From contig JACDAW010000081.1 in NCBI GenBank assembly GCA_013695245.1, positions 1-10,333 of the forward strand: DNA of 10,333 nt. The letters run 5' to 3'. A program made the translations under genes and the position numbers. Numbering within the stretch: position 1 is the stretch's first letter; each line of letters opens with the position of its first letter. This document shows positions 1 through 7,787 of this stretch, piece after piece. The notes beneath the pieces are model-generated. The model was not told the DNA's origin, made no database searches, and saw only the letters and a list, made by a program, of their open reading frames with translations. This DNA comes from Pyrinomonadaceae bacterium. GTDB lineage: Bacteria > Acidobacteriota > Blastocatellia > Pyrinomonadales > Pyrinomonadaceae.

Positions 1-760
<760 letters not shown>

Positions 761-768
<8 letters not shown>

Positions 769-1072
769 CTTTTTCCTTGTCGTTTGATAAAGCCCCGTCT
801 GTTTCCGGCTCATCTCCTTCGCCAGACGTTTGATTTTTGTTGAAACGCCCCTCACGCAACTGCTCTTGGACTTCAACTGATTTCCGCGCTCCGGGTTCTA
901 ATATTTTCTGCAAACCCGCCACGGCTGCGCTCAGCGCGCCGGGATTTTCCCGCACACGCCTTTCATATTCTTCAGACGTGATCTCCGCGCGCGGCTGGCT
1001 TAGACGTGCGAGACCGAATAGCCCGCCAAGCACGCAAAGAAGAATCACTCCTAAACCGATCCAGTCGCTCAT
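761..1072 (-). CDS. Small single-pass membrane protein of unknown function, coupled to pyrG
   Basis: I do not recognise a family for this 103-residue protein. Residues about 4-22 form one hydrophobic membrane segment (WIGLGVILLCVLGGLFGLA). An Arg follows directly, so the rest is probably cytoplasmic. Residues 30-70 are charged and predicted helical (EEYERRVRENPGALSAAVAG and onward). The last 30 residues are acidic, polar and probably disordered. It lies 85 nt downstream of kdsB. Its stop codon overlaps the pyrG start by 8 nt, and the pyrG ribosome site lies within this gene, which argues that it is really translated. No clear Shine-Dalgarno precedes its own ATG. The codon bias resembles its neighbours. 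A role linked to membrane-associated lipopolysaccharide or nucleotide metabolism is only a guess from position. Confidence 0.8.
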
Positions 1073-1157
1073 GAGTTAAAAATTACCGCACCTGAAACTT
1101 TCTCGTTTGCGATGTAAAAAAAATTGACACACAAAGTTCCACGACGAAATGAAATTT

Positions 1158-2006
1158 TCAAGCTTCTTCGATAAGTTTACGCACGCGCTCGTAATCTTCT
1201 CGCGTGTCAACGCCAATTGATGCGGCAGCCGACTCAACAACGTGAATCGTTGCGCCCCGCTCCAACATACGCAGTTGTTCGAGCGCCTCCGTTTGCTCAA
1301 GCGAAGTTAGAGGCCAACTCGCATATTCTAACAAAAAGCGGCGGCGGTAAACATAAAGCCCGGTGTGTTTACGAAAGGTGTTGAGCAAAGCCGGTTCACT
1401 ATTAAGAGAGGCTTCGAGCGTTCCATATCGTCGCACCGCATCGCGCGGGAAAGGCACGGGCGCGCGCGAGAAATAGATGGCGCGCCCCGTTTCGTTCATT
1501 ACAACTTTGACCACATCAGGGCTTAGCACGTCGCCCGCGCTCGTCATGCGCTCGCAAGTTGTTACAATATCAGCTTCTCTTCGGTCGATCATCTCCTGCA
1601 CGGCATGTTCAATCGTGTGCGGCGAGATCAAGGGTTCATCGCCTTGGACATTAACGATAATTTCCGTGTCGGTGAGCTTTGCGGCCACTTCCGCGAGGCG
1701 GTCGCTGCCCGTCGGGTGATCGGAGCGGGTCATCACGGCTTCAAATCCGGCGGCGCGCACCGCTTTGTAAATTCGCTCATCGTCAGTGGCAACGATCACG
1801 CGGCTAACGTTGTTTGCCGCGAGCGTGCGCTCAACAACGTGCACGATCATGGGTCGCCCGGCGATTTCGAGGAGTGGCTTACCTTTAAGGCGCGTCGAGT
1901 TGTAACGAGCGGGGATGATGGCGGTCGCGTGTGGCTGAATGCCCGGTTGATTCACGGGGCTAGACGATAACGCGGTCTGCCGTATAGTGTCAAACAATTG
2001 CTTCAT
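1158..2006 (-). CDS. kdsB: 3-deoxy-manno-octulosonate cytidylyltransferase (CMP-Kdo synthetase)
   Basis: This cytosolic enzyme activates Kdo with CTP, giving CMP-Kdo and pyrophosphate, the donor for the inner core of lipopolysaccharide. Family signatures are the nucleotide-binding loop IIPARYNSTRLKGKPL near the N-terminus, VIVATDD, NVQGDEPLI (metal and CTP site), IYFSRAPVPFPRD, KHTGLYVYRR, LEQTEALEQLRMLERG, and the C-terminal IGVDTREDYERV. With the chosen ATG the protein has 282 residues, against roughly 245-255 for the family. The extra length is a polar leader of about 26 residues before the nucleotide loop. The ATG at 2004-2006 has GGAAAG just upstream at 2011-2016. An in-frame GTG at 2018 would add four residues but has no ribosome site. 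An in-frame GTG at 1955 would give a more typical length. It is first in the kdsB / membrane protein / pyrG set, and its CTP substrate is the product of PyrG. Confidence 0.95.
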   Translation of the reverse strand: MKQLFDTIRQTALSSSPVNQPGIQPHATAIIPARYNSTRLKGKPLLEIAGRPMIVHVVERTLAANNVSRVIVATDDERIYKAVRAAGFEAVMTRSDHPTGSDRLAEVAAKLTDTEIIVNVQGDEPLISPHTIEHAVQEMIDRREADIVTTCERMTSAGDVLSPDVVKVVMNETGRAIYFSRAPVPFPRDAVRRYGTLEASLNSEPALLNTFRKHTGLYVYRRRFLLEYASWPLTSLEQTEALEQLRMLERGATIHVVESAAASIGVDTREDYERVRKLIEEA

Positions 2007-2033
2007 TGGGCTTTCCACGAGGACGACCGAACG

Positions 2034-2039
2034 ATTATA
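2034..2039 (-). promoter_or_regulatory. Candidate -10 box for kdsB
   Basis: On the minus strand a perfect TATAAT lies 27 nt upstream of the chosen kdsB ATG, which would give a short leader of about 20 nt. No good -35 box is present at 16-18 nt spacing, so this is a weak promoter call. It sits in the 145-nt divergent gap between kdsB and the cysteine synthase-like gene. Confidence 0.3.
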
Positions 2040-2083
2040 GAATTTGACAGGGCTTATACTGGGCGACTACCATGCAAAGTTCT

Positions 2084-2099
2084 GGCACGCATCCGTGTC
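2084..2099 (+). other. Small hairpin in the leader of the cysteine synthase-like gene
   Basis: GGCACG and CGTGTC can form a 6-bp stem with one G-U pair around a CATC loop, about 50 nt before the start codon. No T-run follows, so it is not a terminator. It is too small to resemble a SAM or T-box riboswitch. It may be chance. Confidence 0.2.
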
Positions 2100-2151
2100 G
2101 CAGAAGTTTCGCGCCGGATCGTTCTTGAACAAAACTGTTTTGGGGAATTGA

Positions 2152-3108
2152 ATGACCCTCGCTGTCGCTGAAAATATCATCGAAGTTGTCGGGCGCACGC
2201 CGATGCTGCACCTCGCCAGATTCGCCAAACGGCCGCACGCCGACATTTATGCAAAACTTGAATACCTGAATCCCGGTGGCTCCGTTAAAGATCGCGCCGC
2301 TTTGGGGATGATCCTCGAAGCCGAACGAACGGGTCAGCTTCTTCCGGGTTCAACCATCATCGAACCGACGGCCGGAAACACCGGCATCGGACTTGCGCTC
2401 ATCGGCGTGGCGCGCGGCTACCGTGTAATCTTGTGCGTTCCCGCAGGCTATTCGCGCGAGAAGATGAAGGTGATGGAAGCTTTGGGCGGCGAAATCGAAT
2501 ACGTCTCGAAAGAGGCGGGGATGAAGGGCGCAATCGAACGGGCGCACGAGTTGAGCGAAAAGATACCGGACAGTTTTGTGCCGCAACAGTTTGAGAATCC
2601 GGCGAACCCCTGTTATCACGAAGAGACGACAGCGCACGAGATCATCGAGCAGATGGAAGGACGCATTGACGCGGTCGTAATGGGCGCGGGCACAGCCGGA
2701 ACCTTTACAGGCGTGGCGCGCGCAGTGAAAAAGATCAACCCGCAAGCTCTCTGCGTGCTCGTCGAACCGGAAGGCTCGATCTTCGGCGGCGGGAAGCCCG
2801 GCTCGCACAAGGTTGAGGGCATCGGGCAATCGCAGTTTATCCCGCCCGTTTTCGATTGCCGCATAACGGATGAAGTGATGATGATTACGGACGCGGAAGC
2901 TTATGATGCGGTGCGTAAACTCGCGCAGACAGAGGGCGTGTTAGGTGGCGGCTCTTCGGGCGCGGCCGCGGCTGGTGCGCGGCGCGTGGCCGAACGTCTC
3001 GGCACAGGCAAACGCGTCGTCACACTTTTCCCCGATGGCGCGGAACGCTACATGAGCCAGGGAATATTTGATCAGGAGACGGAAGTAGGAAGTCACAATT
3101 CCGAGTAA
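2152..3108 (+). CDS. Cysteine synthase / cystathionine beta-synthase family PLP enzyme, MccA-like
   Basis: This is a 318-residue fold-type II PLP enzyme. The family either makes cysteine from O-acetylserine and sulfide (CysK/CysM) or condenses an activated serine with homocysteine to cystathionine (MccA, CBS). The PLP lysine is Lys46 in NPGGSVKDR. The substrate loop is EPTAGNTG at 71-78, with Ala where CysK has Ser (TSGNTG). The phosphate loop is GTAGT at 180-184, where most members have GTGGT. From memory, Bacillus MccA (YrhA) also has TAGNTG, together with a VEPEGSI/GGKPGSH/EGIG block like residues 204-225 here, and a SERYLS-like C-terminal motif similar to ERYMSQGIF. The gene downstream is a gamma-lyase-type enzyme, which fits MccA. 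No CBS regulatory domain or haem domain is present. The ATG is preceded by GGGGAA with good spacing. The family is certain; the substrate is inferred. Confidence 0.9.
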   Translation: MTLAVAENIIEVVGRTPMLHLARFAKRPHADIYAKLEYLNPGGSVKDRAALGMILEAERTGQLLPGSTIIEPTAGNTGIGLALIGVARGYRVILCVPAGYSREKMKVMEALGGEIEYVSKEAGMKGAIERAHELSEKIPDSFVPQQFENPANPCYHEETTAHEIIEQMEGRIDAVVMGAGTAGTFTGVARAVKKINPQALCVLVEPEGSIFGGGKPGSHKVEGIGQSQFIPPVFDCRITDEVMMITDAEAYDAVRKLAQTEGVLGGGSSGAAAAGARRVAERLGTGKRVVTLFPDGAERYMSQGIFDQETEVGSHNSE

Positions 3109-3144
3109 GACAGGGCGTTTTCCGTTTTGTCTTCGCCACAAATT

Positions 3145-4284
3145 ATGGGTTTTTCAACAAAAGCGATTCACGAGGGGAATGAGCCTGATCCGACGACGGG
3201 CGCGGTTACCGTTCCCATTTATCAAACTTCGACTTACGCGCAAGAGGGTTTAGGCAAACACAAAGGCTTTGAGTATGCGCGCACTCAGAATCCGACGCGG
3301 CTCGCCTTGGAGCGCAACATCGCGGCGCTCGAAGGCGCGAAGTTCGGCTACGCTTTCGCATCAGGGATGGCGGCGATTGACGCGACCTTGCGTTTAGTCC
3401 ACGCTGGCGATCATGTGATAGTTTCCGACAACACCTACGGCGGCACGTTTCGATTATTCACTCGCATTCTTTCAAACTACGGCATCGAATTTAGCTTCGT
3501 TGACACTTCAGACGCGGGCAACGTCGAAGCGGCGATCAAAGAGAACACGCGGATGGTTTTCTTAGAGACGCCAACTAACCCCGTGATGATCATCTCTGAC
3601 CTGCAAGCCGTCTCTGATGTTGCACACGCACGGGGGGCGCGCGTCGTCTGCGACAACACTTTTATGTCCCCTTACCTGCAACGCCCGATGGAGTTTGGCG
3701 TTGACATCGTGGTTCATTCGACGACGAAATATTTGAACGGTCATTCGGACGGGGTGGGCGGAGTGGCGGTCTTGAGCGACGAAAAGGACGCGGAGTGGCT
3801 CGCCTTCGTGCAAAACAGCGCGGGAGCGATACTTTCGCCGTTCGATTCGTGGCTCGTCCTGCGCGGCACGAAGACGCTCGCTGTGCGCATGGAGCAACAT
3901 GACAAGTCGGGGCGCGCGGTCGCAGCGTTTTTAGAAGAGCATCCGAAGGTTGAAAAAATTTACTATCCGGGTTCGCTCTCGCATCGCCAGCATGATCTCG
4001 CCAAGCGGCAGCAGAAAGGTTTCGGAGGTATGGTCGCCTTCGATGTCGGAACGCTTGAGCGAGCGCGCATTGTTCTCGAAACCGTGCGCCTGTGCACCTT
4101 GGCTGAAAGCCTCGGCGGGGTGGAAACTTTGATTTCGCATCCGGCGACAATGACTCACGCTTCCGTGCTCGCAGAGACGCGCCAACGCATCGGTATCACT
4201 GACGGACTGGTGCGCGTCTCGGTGGGACTTGAAGATACTGAAGACATCATCGCCGATCTCGATCAAGCTTTGGACGGGATTTAA
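3145..4284 (+). CDS. Trans-sulfuration PLP enzyme: cystathionine gamma-lyase / gamma-synthase (MccB-like)
   Basis: This 379-residue Cys/Met-metabolism enzyme (fold type I, PLP) probably cleaves cystathionine to cysteine, 2-oxobutyrate and ammonia. Cystathionine gamma-synthase activity is the alternative. Motifs are TKAIHEGNEPDPTTGAV at the N-terminus, EYARTQNPTR (Tyr and Arg of the phosphate site), ASGMAAI, ETPTNP, VCDNTF (PLP-ring Asp), VVHSTTKYLNGHSD with PLP lysine 195, and SLGGVETLISHPATMTHAS near the C-terminus. These motifs do not separate lyase from synthase. The partner 36 nt upstream, an MccA-like enzyme that would produce cystathionine, favours the lyase. I chose the ATG at 3145 because the family starts close to the TKAIH motif. 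An in-frame TTG at 3127 would add six residues; neither start has a clear ribosome site. The two genes probably share one transcript. Confidence 0.92.
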   Translation: MGFSTKAIHEGNEPDPTTGAVTVPIYQTSTYAQEGLGKHKGFEYARTQNPTRLALERNIAALEGAKFGYAFASGMAAIDATLRLVHAGDHVIVSDNTYGGTFRLFTRILSNYGIEFSFVDTSDAGNVEAAIKENTRMVFLETPTNPVMIISDLQAVSDVAHARGARVVCDNTFMSPYLQRPMEFGVDIVVHSTTKYLNGHSDGVGGVAVLSDEKDAEWLAFVQNSAGAILSPFDSWLVLRGTKTLAVRMEQHDKSGRAVAAFLEEHPKVEKIYYPGSLSHRQHDLAKRQQKGFGGMVAFDVGTLERARIVLETVRLCTLAESLGGVETLISHPATMTHASVLAETRQRIGITDGLVRVSVGLEDTEDIIADLDQALDGI

Positions 4285-4299
4285 TGATGCACGCATGTT

Positions 4300-4356
4300 T
4301 GCTTAAACAAGTGTAGTTTGAGATTTGTTAGCTTTCACAAATTTAGTTCTTAAGCA
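4300..4356 (+). other. Nested inverted repeats before the phosphatase gene
   Basis: TGCTTAA (4300-4306) pairs with TTAAGCA (4350-4356), and inside it ATTTGT (4323-4328) pairs with ACAAAT (4337-4342). The stems are AT-rich and weak, and no T-run follows. The region could be a leader structure or an operator. A weak promoter-like pair (TTGAGA at 4318-4323, TTTAGT at 4342-4347, 18-nt spacing) overlaps it. Low certainty on all points. Confidence 0.25.
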
Positions 4357-4389
4357 GTTAAAGTCGAAACGCCTCTCCTGAAGCCATTT

Positions 4390-5322
4390 ATGATCGTAGA
4401 GCTTTTTGCACAGACGGACATCGGGCGCGTTCGTCAAGGCAACGAAGATAACCTTCTTATACTCGATTTATCGTCCGCGCGCGCGTGGTCGGGTTCGGAC
4501 GGAGCGCGCCCGCCCGAAGATTTATGTCGCGTTGAAGTGGCGGGCGAGGGATTAGTCTTAGTTGTATCAGACGGTATGGGGGGCGCACTCGCGGGCGATG
4601 TAGCGAGCCGCATGGCGGTTGAGACAGTGCGCGACCTGCTCATCGAAAGCAACACGGGAGAGGCAGAGAATGGCGGCGATGAGACGACGCTCATTGATCA
4701 CCTGCGCCACGCCACCGTCTATGCCAATCTTGCGATTCATCATCGCGGGCAGGAAGATGCGCGCTATGCCGGAATGGGCGCGACATTTACCGGCGCGGCC
4801 ATCGCAGACGGCGCGGTTGATCTGATACAGGTCGGCGACAGCCGCGCTTATATCATTCGCGGTTCCGAAATTAAGCTTGCGACGAAAGATCAATCGCTCG
4901 TGCAACAACTCGTGGATGTCGGGCAGATCAGCGAAGAAGAAGCGGAAACGCACATGTTTCGCAACGTGATTCTGCAAGCCTTGGGCGCGCAGGGCGAACT
5001 TACGCCAGTCACCGTCCGCGTCCGCGTCAGGCGCGGCGACATGCTGCTTCTATGTAGCGACGGTTTATCCGGCAAGCTTCGCGCCGAAGACATGCAACTC
5101 ATTCTCGAAGAGGCGGGCGGCGACATCGTTAAAGCGTGCGGCGGGCTGATCGAAGAAGCCAACCTTCGCGGCGGTGAAGATAACATCACCGTTCTCCTCG
5201 CGCGCTTCACCGGCGACGATCTTCCAGACCTCGACTCCGAACCGATCACCGTTGAGCTTCCCTTTATGGAAGACGACACGACTTTTAGCGGCGATGAGGA
5301 AGACGCCAACGCGCGTTTGTGA
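4390..5322 (+). CDS. PP2C-family serine/threonine protein phosphatase
   Basis: This 310-residue metal-dependent (Mg/Mn) protein phosphatase removes phosphate from Ser/Thr residues and usually counteracts bacterial Hanks-type kinases. The motifs appear in family order: TDIGRVRQGNEDN at 9-21, VSDGMGG with metal Asp61 at 59-65, GMGATFTG at 128-135, QVGDSRAY at 147-154, LLCSDGL with Asp224 at 220-226, and GGEDNITVLL with Asp264 at 261-270. The catalytic core is therefore complete. No membrane segment or signal peptide is seen, so it should be cytosolic. Between the NED motif and Asp61 there is a longer loop rich in Gly, Ser and Arg (about residues 27-52). The last 35-40 residues form a strongly acidic, probably disordered tail. 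It lies 105 nt after the cysteine gene pair, with no kinase or FHA gene nearby in the window. The ribosome site is poor. Its target is unknown. Confidence 0.93.
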   Translation: MIVELFAQTDIGRVRQGNEDNLLILDLSSARAWSGSDGARPPEDLCRVEVAGEGLVLVVSDGMGGALAGDVASRMAVETVRDLLIESNTGEAENGGDETTLIDHLRHATVYANLAIHHRGQEDARYAGMGATFTGAAIADGAVDLIQVGDSRAYIIRGSEIKLATKDQSLVQQLVDVGQISEEEAETHMFRNVILQALGAQGELTPVTVRVRVRRGDMLLLCSDGLSGKLRAEDMQLILEEAGGDIVKACGGLIEEANLRGGEDNITVLLARFTGDDLPDLDSEPITVELPFMEDDTTFSGDEEDANARL

Positions 5323-5655
5323 TTGCCAGCGATTTTAACTTCGCCGCAAACTTGACGCGCATTTAGCTTGACCCGCCACAGTTTTATACTTAACTGTTCG
5401 CAAATTCTCTCTTCACATCAATCACGCCGGGTGACAATTTCGTTGACATTTCATTCCGTGCTTTATTAACATCCGCAGCGAAGTTATTCAACTCATGCGC
5501 GACTTAGCGTTTACGCGCTGCTTTCAAACCTCCTGCGATTCGCGGGCGCATTAGTTTCCCCTCGCAAGCGGAAGCAAATTTTTTGTCGTTTCTCACAGAA
5601 TCTTTGCTCTCTTGATTTCCCATTAAATTTCACCGACAGAAAGGAATTCCCCAAA
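5323..5655 (+). other. 333-nt gap without a gene
   Basis: I find no convincing coding frame or RNA gene here. It separates the phosphatase gene from the secreted protein gene. It holds a perfect -35-like TTGACA at 5443-5448 with a poor -10 (TATTAA, 5464-5469, 15-nt spacing). It also has a small hairpin around CCTGCGATTCGCGGG (about 5531-5545) and a T-run at 5580-5585 without a strong stem before it. The likeliest role is a promoter plus long leader for the downstream gene. Confidence 0.4.
5443..5469 (+). promoter_or_regulatory. Weak candidate promoter for the secreted protein gene
   Basis: TTGACA matches the sigma-70 -35 consensus exactly. The best -10 is TATTAA (4 of 6) with a short 15-nt spacer. 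It would produce a leader of about 180 nt before the GTG start at 5656. Treat as a candidate only. Confidence 0.2.
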
Positions 5656-6474
5656 GTGTTAATACCATGCAAAAAGGCGCAAGCGAGTTTGAGCACTCGT
5701 GTCGCCCGTCTCGTTTTCAGCTTCGCGCTGCTCGCCGCGATTTATCCTCCGGCCGCATCGGCTCAAGTTCAAGATTTAAGCGGCGCTGAATTGCTGCGCG
5801 TGACGCGCGTCGCGCAGGGCGGCACGGAGTATGCCGGTCTGCAATATGTGACGGCGAGAAGCGAAGGTTTTGTTAATCTCGCCCCGTTCGGAGCCTTCGG
5901 GCTTGGCACGGGCGCGGCTGGCGGCATGATCGAAGTGCGCTTCAAGCTTACAGACTATCAAGGCAAAGACGGCCGCCGCCGTCTGGAAGTGACGCCTGCG
6001 GGGCCCGTCACAGGCCCGACGTTTCTTACCTACACGGGGACGCAAGGGGGCGGCATGTTCATGGGCAATGAGTTTCGTGTGACGGAGACGGCCGCTTCGC
6101 GCCAGTGGGCGTTGATGGGTTTTGATACTTTGAATCATGCGGCCGAAGGCAAACTGCCCGCCGTGCGGCAGCCCAACGAATTGAGCGGCGGCAACCGCTA
6201 CTTCGTCGTTGACGTGAGGTTCAGCCCGCAGGACGCCGTGCGCTATTACATCGATCAAAACACGTTCCTCATCGGGCGCGTCGTCACCCGCTTCAACAAC
6301 CGTCCGCTGGTTGACGAAACGCGCGGCGATTACCGCAAAGTCGGCTGCATGATGATGCCCTTCCACATCGTCACGCGCTTAAACAATCAGCGTCTCGCCG
6401 ATCTCAACATCGCCGAGTACGACGTGCAAACCGTTGTCCCCAGCGCGCGTTTCACTTTAACGGCGATGCCCTAA
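5656..6474 (+). CDS. Secreted protein of unknown function, LolA-like fold suspected
   Basis: This 272-residue protein has a clear Sec signal peptide: basic residues (Lys6, Lys7, Arg15, Arg18), a hydrophobic stretch at about 19-30, and an ASA|Q cleavage site after residue 36. It lacks a lipobox cysteine at the cleavage site, so it is probably a soluble periplasmic or outer-membrane-associated protein. The mature part is beta-rich without membrane helices. The C-terminal third (YYIDQNTFLIGRVV, a DYRKVG segment, then a PFHIVT segment) resembles the repeating strand pattern of LolA-like lipoprotein carriers and related outer-membrane sorting proteins. I cannot name a specific family. A Gly-rich stretch lies at about residues 75-92. 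The start is GTG; AAAGGA at 5640-5645 serves as ribosome site with a rather long spacing, and no better start precedes the signal peptide. tsaD follows 138 nt later. Confidence 0.8.
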   Translation: MLIPCKKAQASLSTRVARLVFSFALLAAIYPPAASAQVQDLSGAELLRVTRVAQGGTEYAGLQYVTARSEGFVNLAPFGAFGLGTGAAGGMIEVRFKLTDYQGKDGRRRLEVTPAGPVTGPTFLTYTGTQGGGMFMGNEFRVTETAASRQWALMGFDTLNHAAEGKLPAVRQPNELSGGNRYFVVDVRFSPQDAVRYYIDQNTFLIGRVVTRFNNRPLVDETRGDYRKVGCMMMPFHIVTRLNNQRLADLNIAEYDVQTVVPSARFTLTAMP

Positions 6475-6483
6475 ATTTAGTTG

Positions 6484-6571
6484 GGCGGAAGGCGAAACTT
6501 CAGACGAAGCCGACGCTTCGTGTTGGATCATCAGATTGAGCTTTGGACGCGATCTGGTTTCGCCTTTCGCC
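6484..6571 (+). repeat. Structured intergenic element: 15-bp inverted repeat enclosing a hairpin
   Basis: GGCGGAAGGCGAAAC (6484-6498) is the reverse complement of GTTTCGCCTTTCGCC (6557-6571) except for one G-U wobble. Inside the 58-nt loop is a second perfect hairpin: ACGAAGC (6504-6510), loop CGAC, GCTTCGT (6515-6521). The element fills most of the gap between the secreted protein gene and tsaD. No T-run follows, so it is not a typical intrinsic terminator, and I see no target-site duplication. It could be a dispersed palindromic repeat, an mRNA-stability or processing element, or the leader of tsaD. Confidence 0.6.
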
Positions 6572-6612
6572 TCTTCTTGTCTCTCGGCGGCCTCATCCCT
6601 TATTCTTCCAGC

Positions 6613-7689
6613 GTGCTTGTTCTCGGAATAGAAAGCTCGTGCGATGAGACGGCCGCCGCAGTTGTGCGCGACGGGCGCGAACTCATTTCTTCGATCATCT
6701 CCTCACAAATAAAAACGCACGAACGCTTCGGCGGCGTTGTGCCCGAACTCGCTTCGCGCGAGCATCTCGTTAAGATCGTGCCAGTCGTTGAAGAAGCCTT
6801 CGCGCGGGCGGGCGTCAGCAAGAATGATGTTGATGGCGTCGCAGTAACGTCAGGGCCCGGACTAATCGGATCGCTTCTCGTCGGGCTTTCATTCGCTAAG
6901 GGAATGGCTTACGCGCTGGGGCGTCCGCTCGTCGGAGTCAATCATATTGAAGGACACATCTATTCGGTTGTGTTTGAGAATCCTCCCGTCCAGTATCCGG
7001 CGCTGGCGCTCGTTGTTTCCGGCGGGCACACAAACCTTTTTCTCGTCGAAGAACCCGGAGTCTATCGCACACTTGCGCGCACGCGTGACGATGCGGCGGG
7101 TGAAGCGTTTGACAAGGTTTCAAAAATGCTCGGCTTGGGTTATCCGGGCGGCCCCCAAATTGAACGCTTGGCCGCAGACGGCAATGAACGTGCTGTGCAT
7201 TTCAAAATTCCGCAGATGAGTGACCGAAGTTTGGATTTTAGTTTCAGCGGATTGAAAACGGCTGTTACCAAGCATCTACGCGAAAACGGATTGTCCGTAT
7301 TTAATAGCGATGGCGAGCCGACGCGCGCGGCGAAGGATTTAGCCGCAAGTTTTCAGAGCGTGGTAGTGCGGTCGCTCATTACCACAACTGAACGTTTCGC
7401 CGTCGAGCATAATCCGCGCACGCTTATCGTCGCCGGTGGCGTAGCGTGCAATAAATCGCTCAGGCAAGCGGCGAGCGAAGCGGCGATGCGTCTCGGTATT
7501 GACGTTTATTTTCCATCGCCGCACTTATCAACGGATAATGCGGCGATGATCGCAGCGGCCGGAACGGCAAAGCTCAAAGCTGGCGCGTATTCCGCTCTCG
7601 ACTTAAACGCTAACGCTACGTTGCGCCTCTCGGACGTTGATGCGGAAACGGTCAAGCTTCGACAAGGCAAAGCCCGCCATCGCTTGTAA
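6613..7689 (+). CDS. tsaD: tRNA N6-adenosine threonylcarbamoyltransferase
   Basis: TsaD transfers the threonylcarbamoyl group from TC-AMP to A37 of tRNAs reading ANN codons (t6A), working in the cytosol with TsaB and TsaE; neither partner gene is in the window. Motifs from the N-terminus are VLGIESSCDETAAAVV (the ASKHA phosphate-1 region), SGPGLIGSLLVG, NHIEGHIYS with metal ligands His111 and His115, VVSGGHTN, FDKVSKMLGLGYPGGP, DFSFSGLKTAV, VAGGVACNKSLR, and STDNAAMIA with metal ligand Asp308. The length is 358 residues, close to the usual 335-350. I chose the GTG at 6613 because the family begins one or two residues before VLGIE. The frame is open back to a TTG at 6481, but that 44-residue extension overlaps the structured intergenic element and has no family counterpart. 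No clear ribosome site precedes the GTG. An intrinsic terminator follows the stop codon. Confidence 0.96.
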   Translation: MLVLGIESSCDETAAAVVRDGRELISSIISSQIKTHERFGGVVPELASREHLVKIVPVVEEAFARAGVSKNDVDGVAVTSGPGLIGSLLVGLSFAKGMAYALGRPLVGVNHIEGHIYSVVFENPPVQYPALALVVSGGHTNLFLVEEPGVYRTLARTRDDAAGEAFDKVSKMLGLGYPGGPQIERLAADGNERAVHFKIPQMSDRSLDFSFSGLKTAVTKHLRENGLSVFNSDGEPTRAAKDLAASFQSVVVRSLITTTERFAVEHNPRTLIVAGGVACNKSLRQAASEAAMRLGIDVYFPSPHLSTDNAAMIAAAGTAKLKAGAYSALDLNANATLRLSDVDAETVKLRQGKARHRL

Positions 7690-7709
7690 GATTTAATTGT
7701 AGAATAAAT

Positions 7710-7745
7710 AAAGCCGCCTTGCTACGAGGTGCAAAGCGGCTTTTT
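7710..7745 (+). terminator. Intrinsic terminator after tsaD, probably bidirectional
   Basis: AAAGCCGC (7710-7717) pairs with GCGGCTTT (7736-7743). After a C-A mismatch the stem continues with TTGC/GCAA, closing an 8-nt loop. A run of five T follows on the plus strand (7741-7745). On the minus strand the stem is followed by TTTATTTATT, so it can also end transcription of the small secreted protein gene coming from the right. Confidence 0.9.
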
Positions 7746-7787
7746 GGGCCGGAGAGTTTCGAGGGACGCTTGTTTGGCGTCAGTGCT

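Noticed and set aside
2044..2060. TTGACA and TATACT as a promoter for the cysteine synthase-like gene
   Set aside because: Only 5 nt separate the two boxes; a working sigma-70 promoter needs about 17.
2084..2099. Sigma-54-like promoter starting at TGGCAC
   Set aside because: The required GC at -12 with TTGC-like sequence is absent at the correct spacing.
3662..4150. Minus-strand open frame of 162 residues
   Set aside because: It is antisense to the PLP enzyme gene, Arg/Pro-rich and without recognisable domains.
5776..6366. Minus-strand open frame of 196 residues
   Set aside because: It is antisense to the secreted protein gene, with His/Arg/Ala-rich shadow composition and no ribosome site or motif.
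6481..6612. In-frame TTG extension of tsaD by 44 residues
   Set aside because: The family starts next to VLGIESSCDE. The extension crosses the structured element and has no ribosome site or family similarity.
7765..7781. GACGC/GCGTC hairpin as a second terminator
   Set aside because: The stem is only 5 bp and no T-run follows on either strand.
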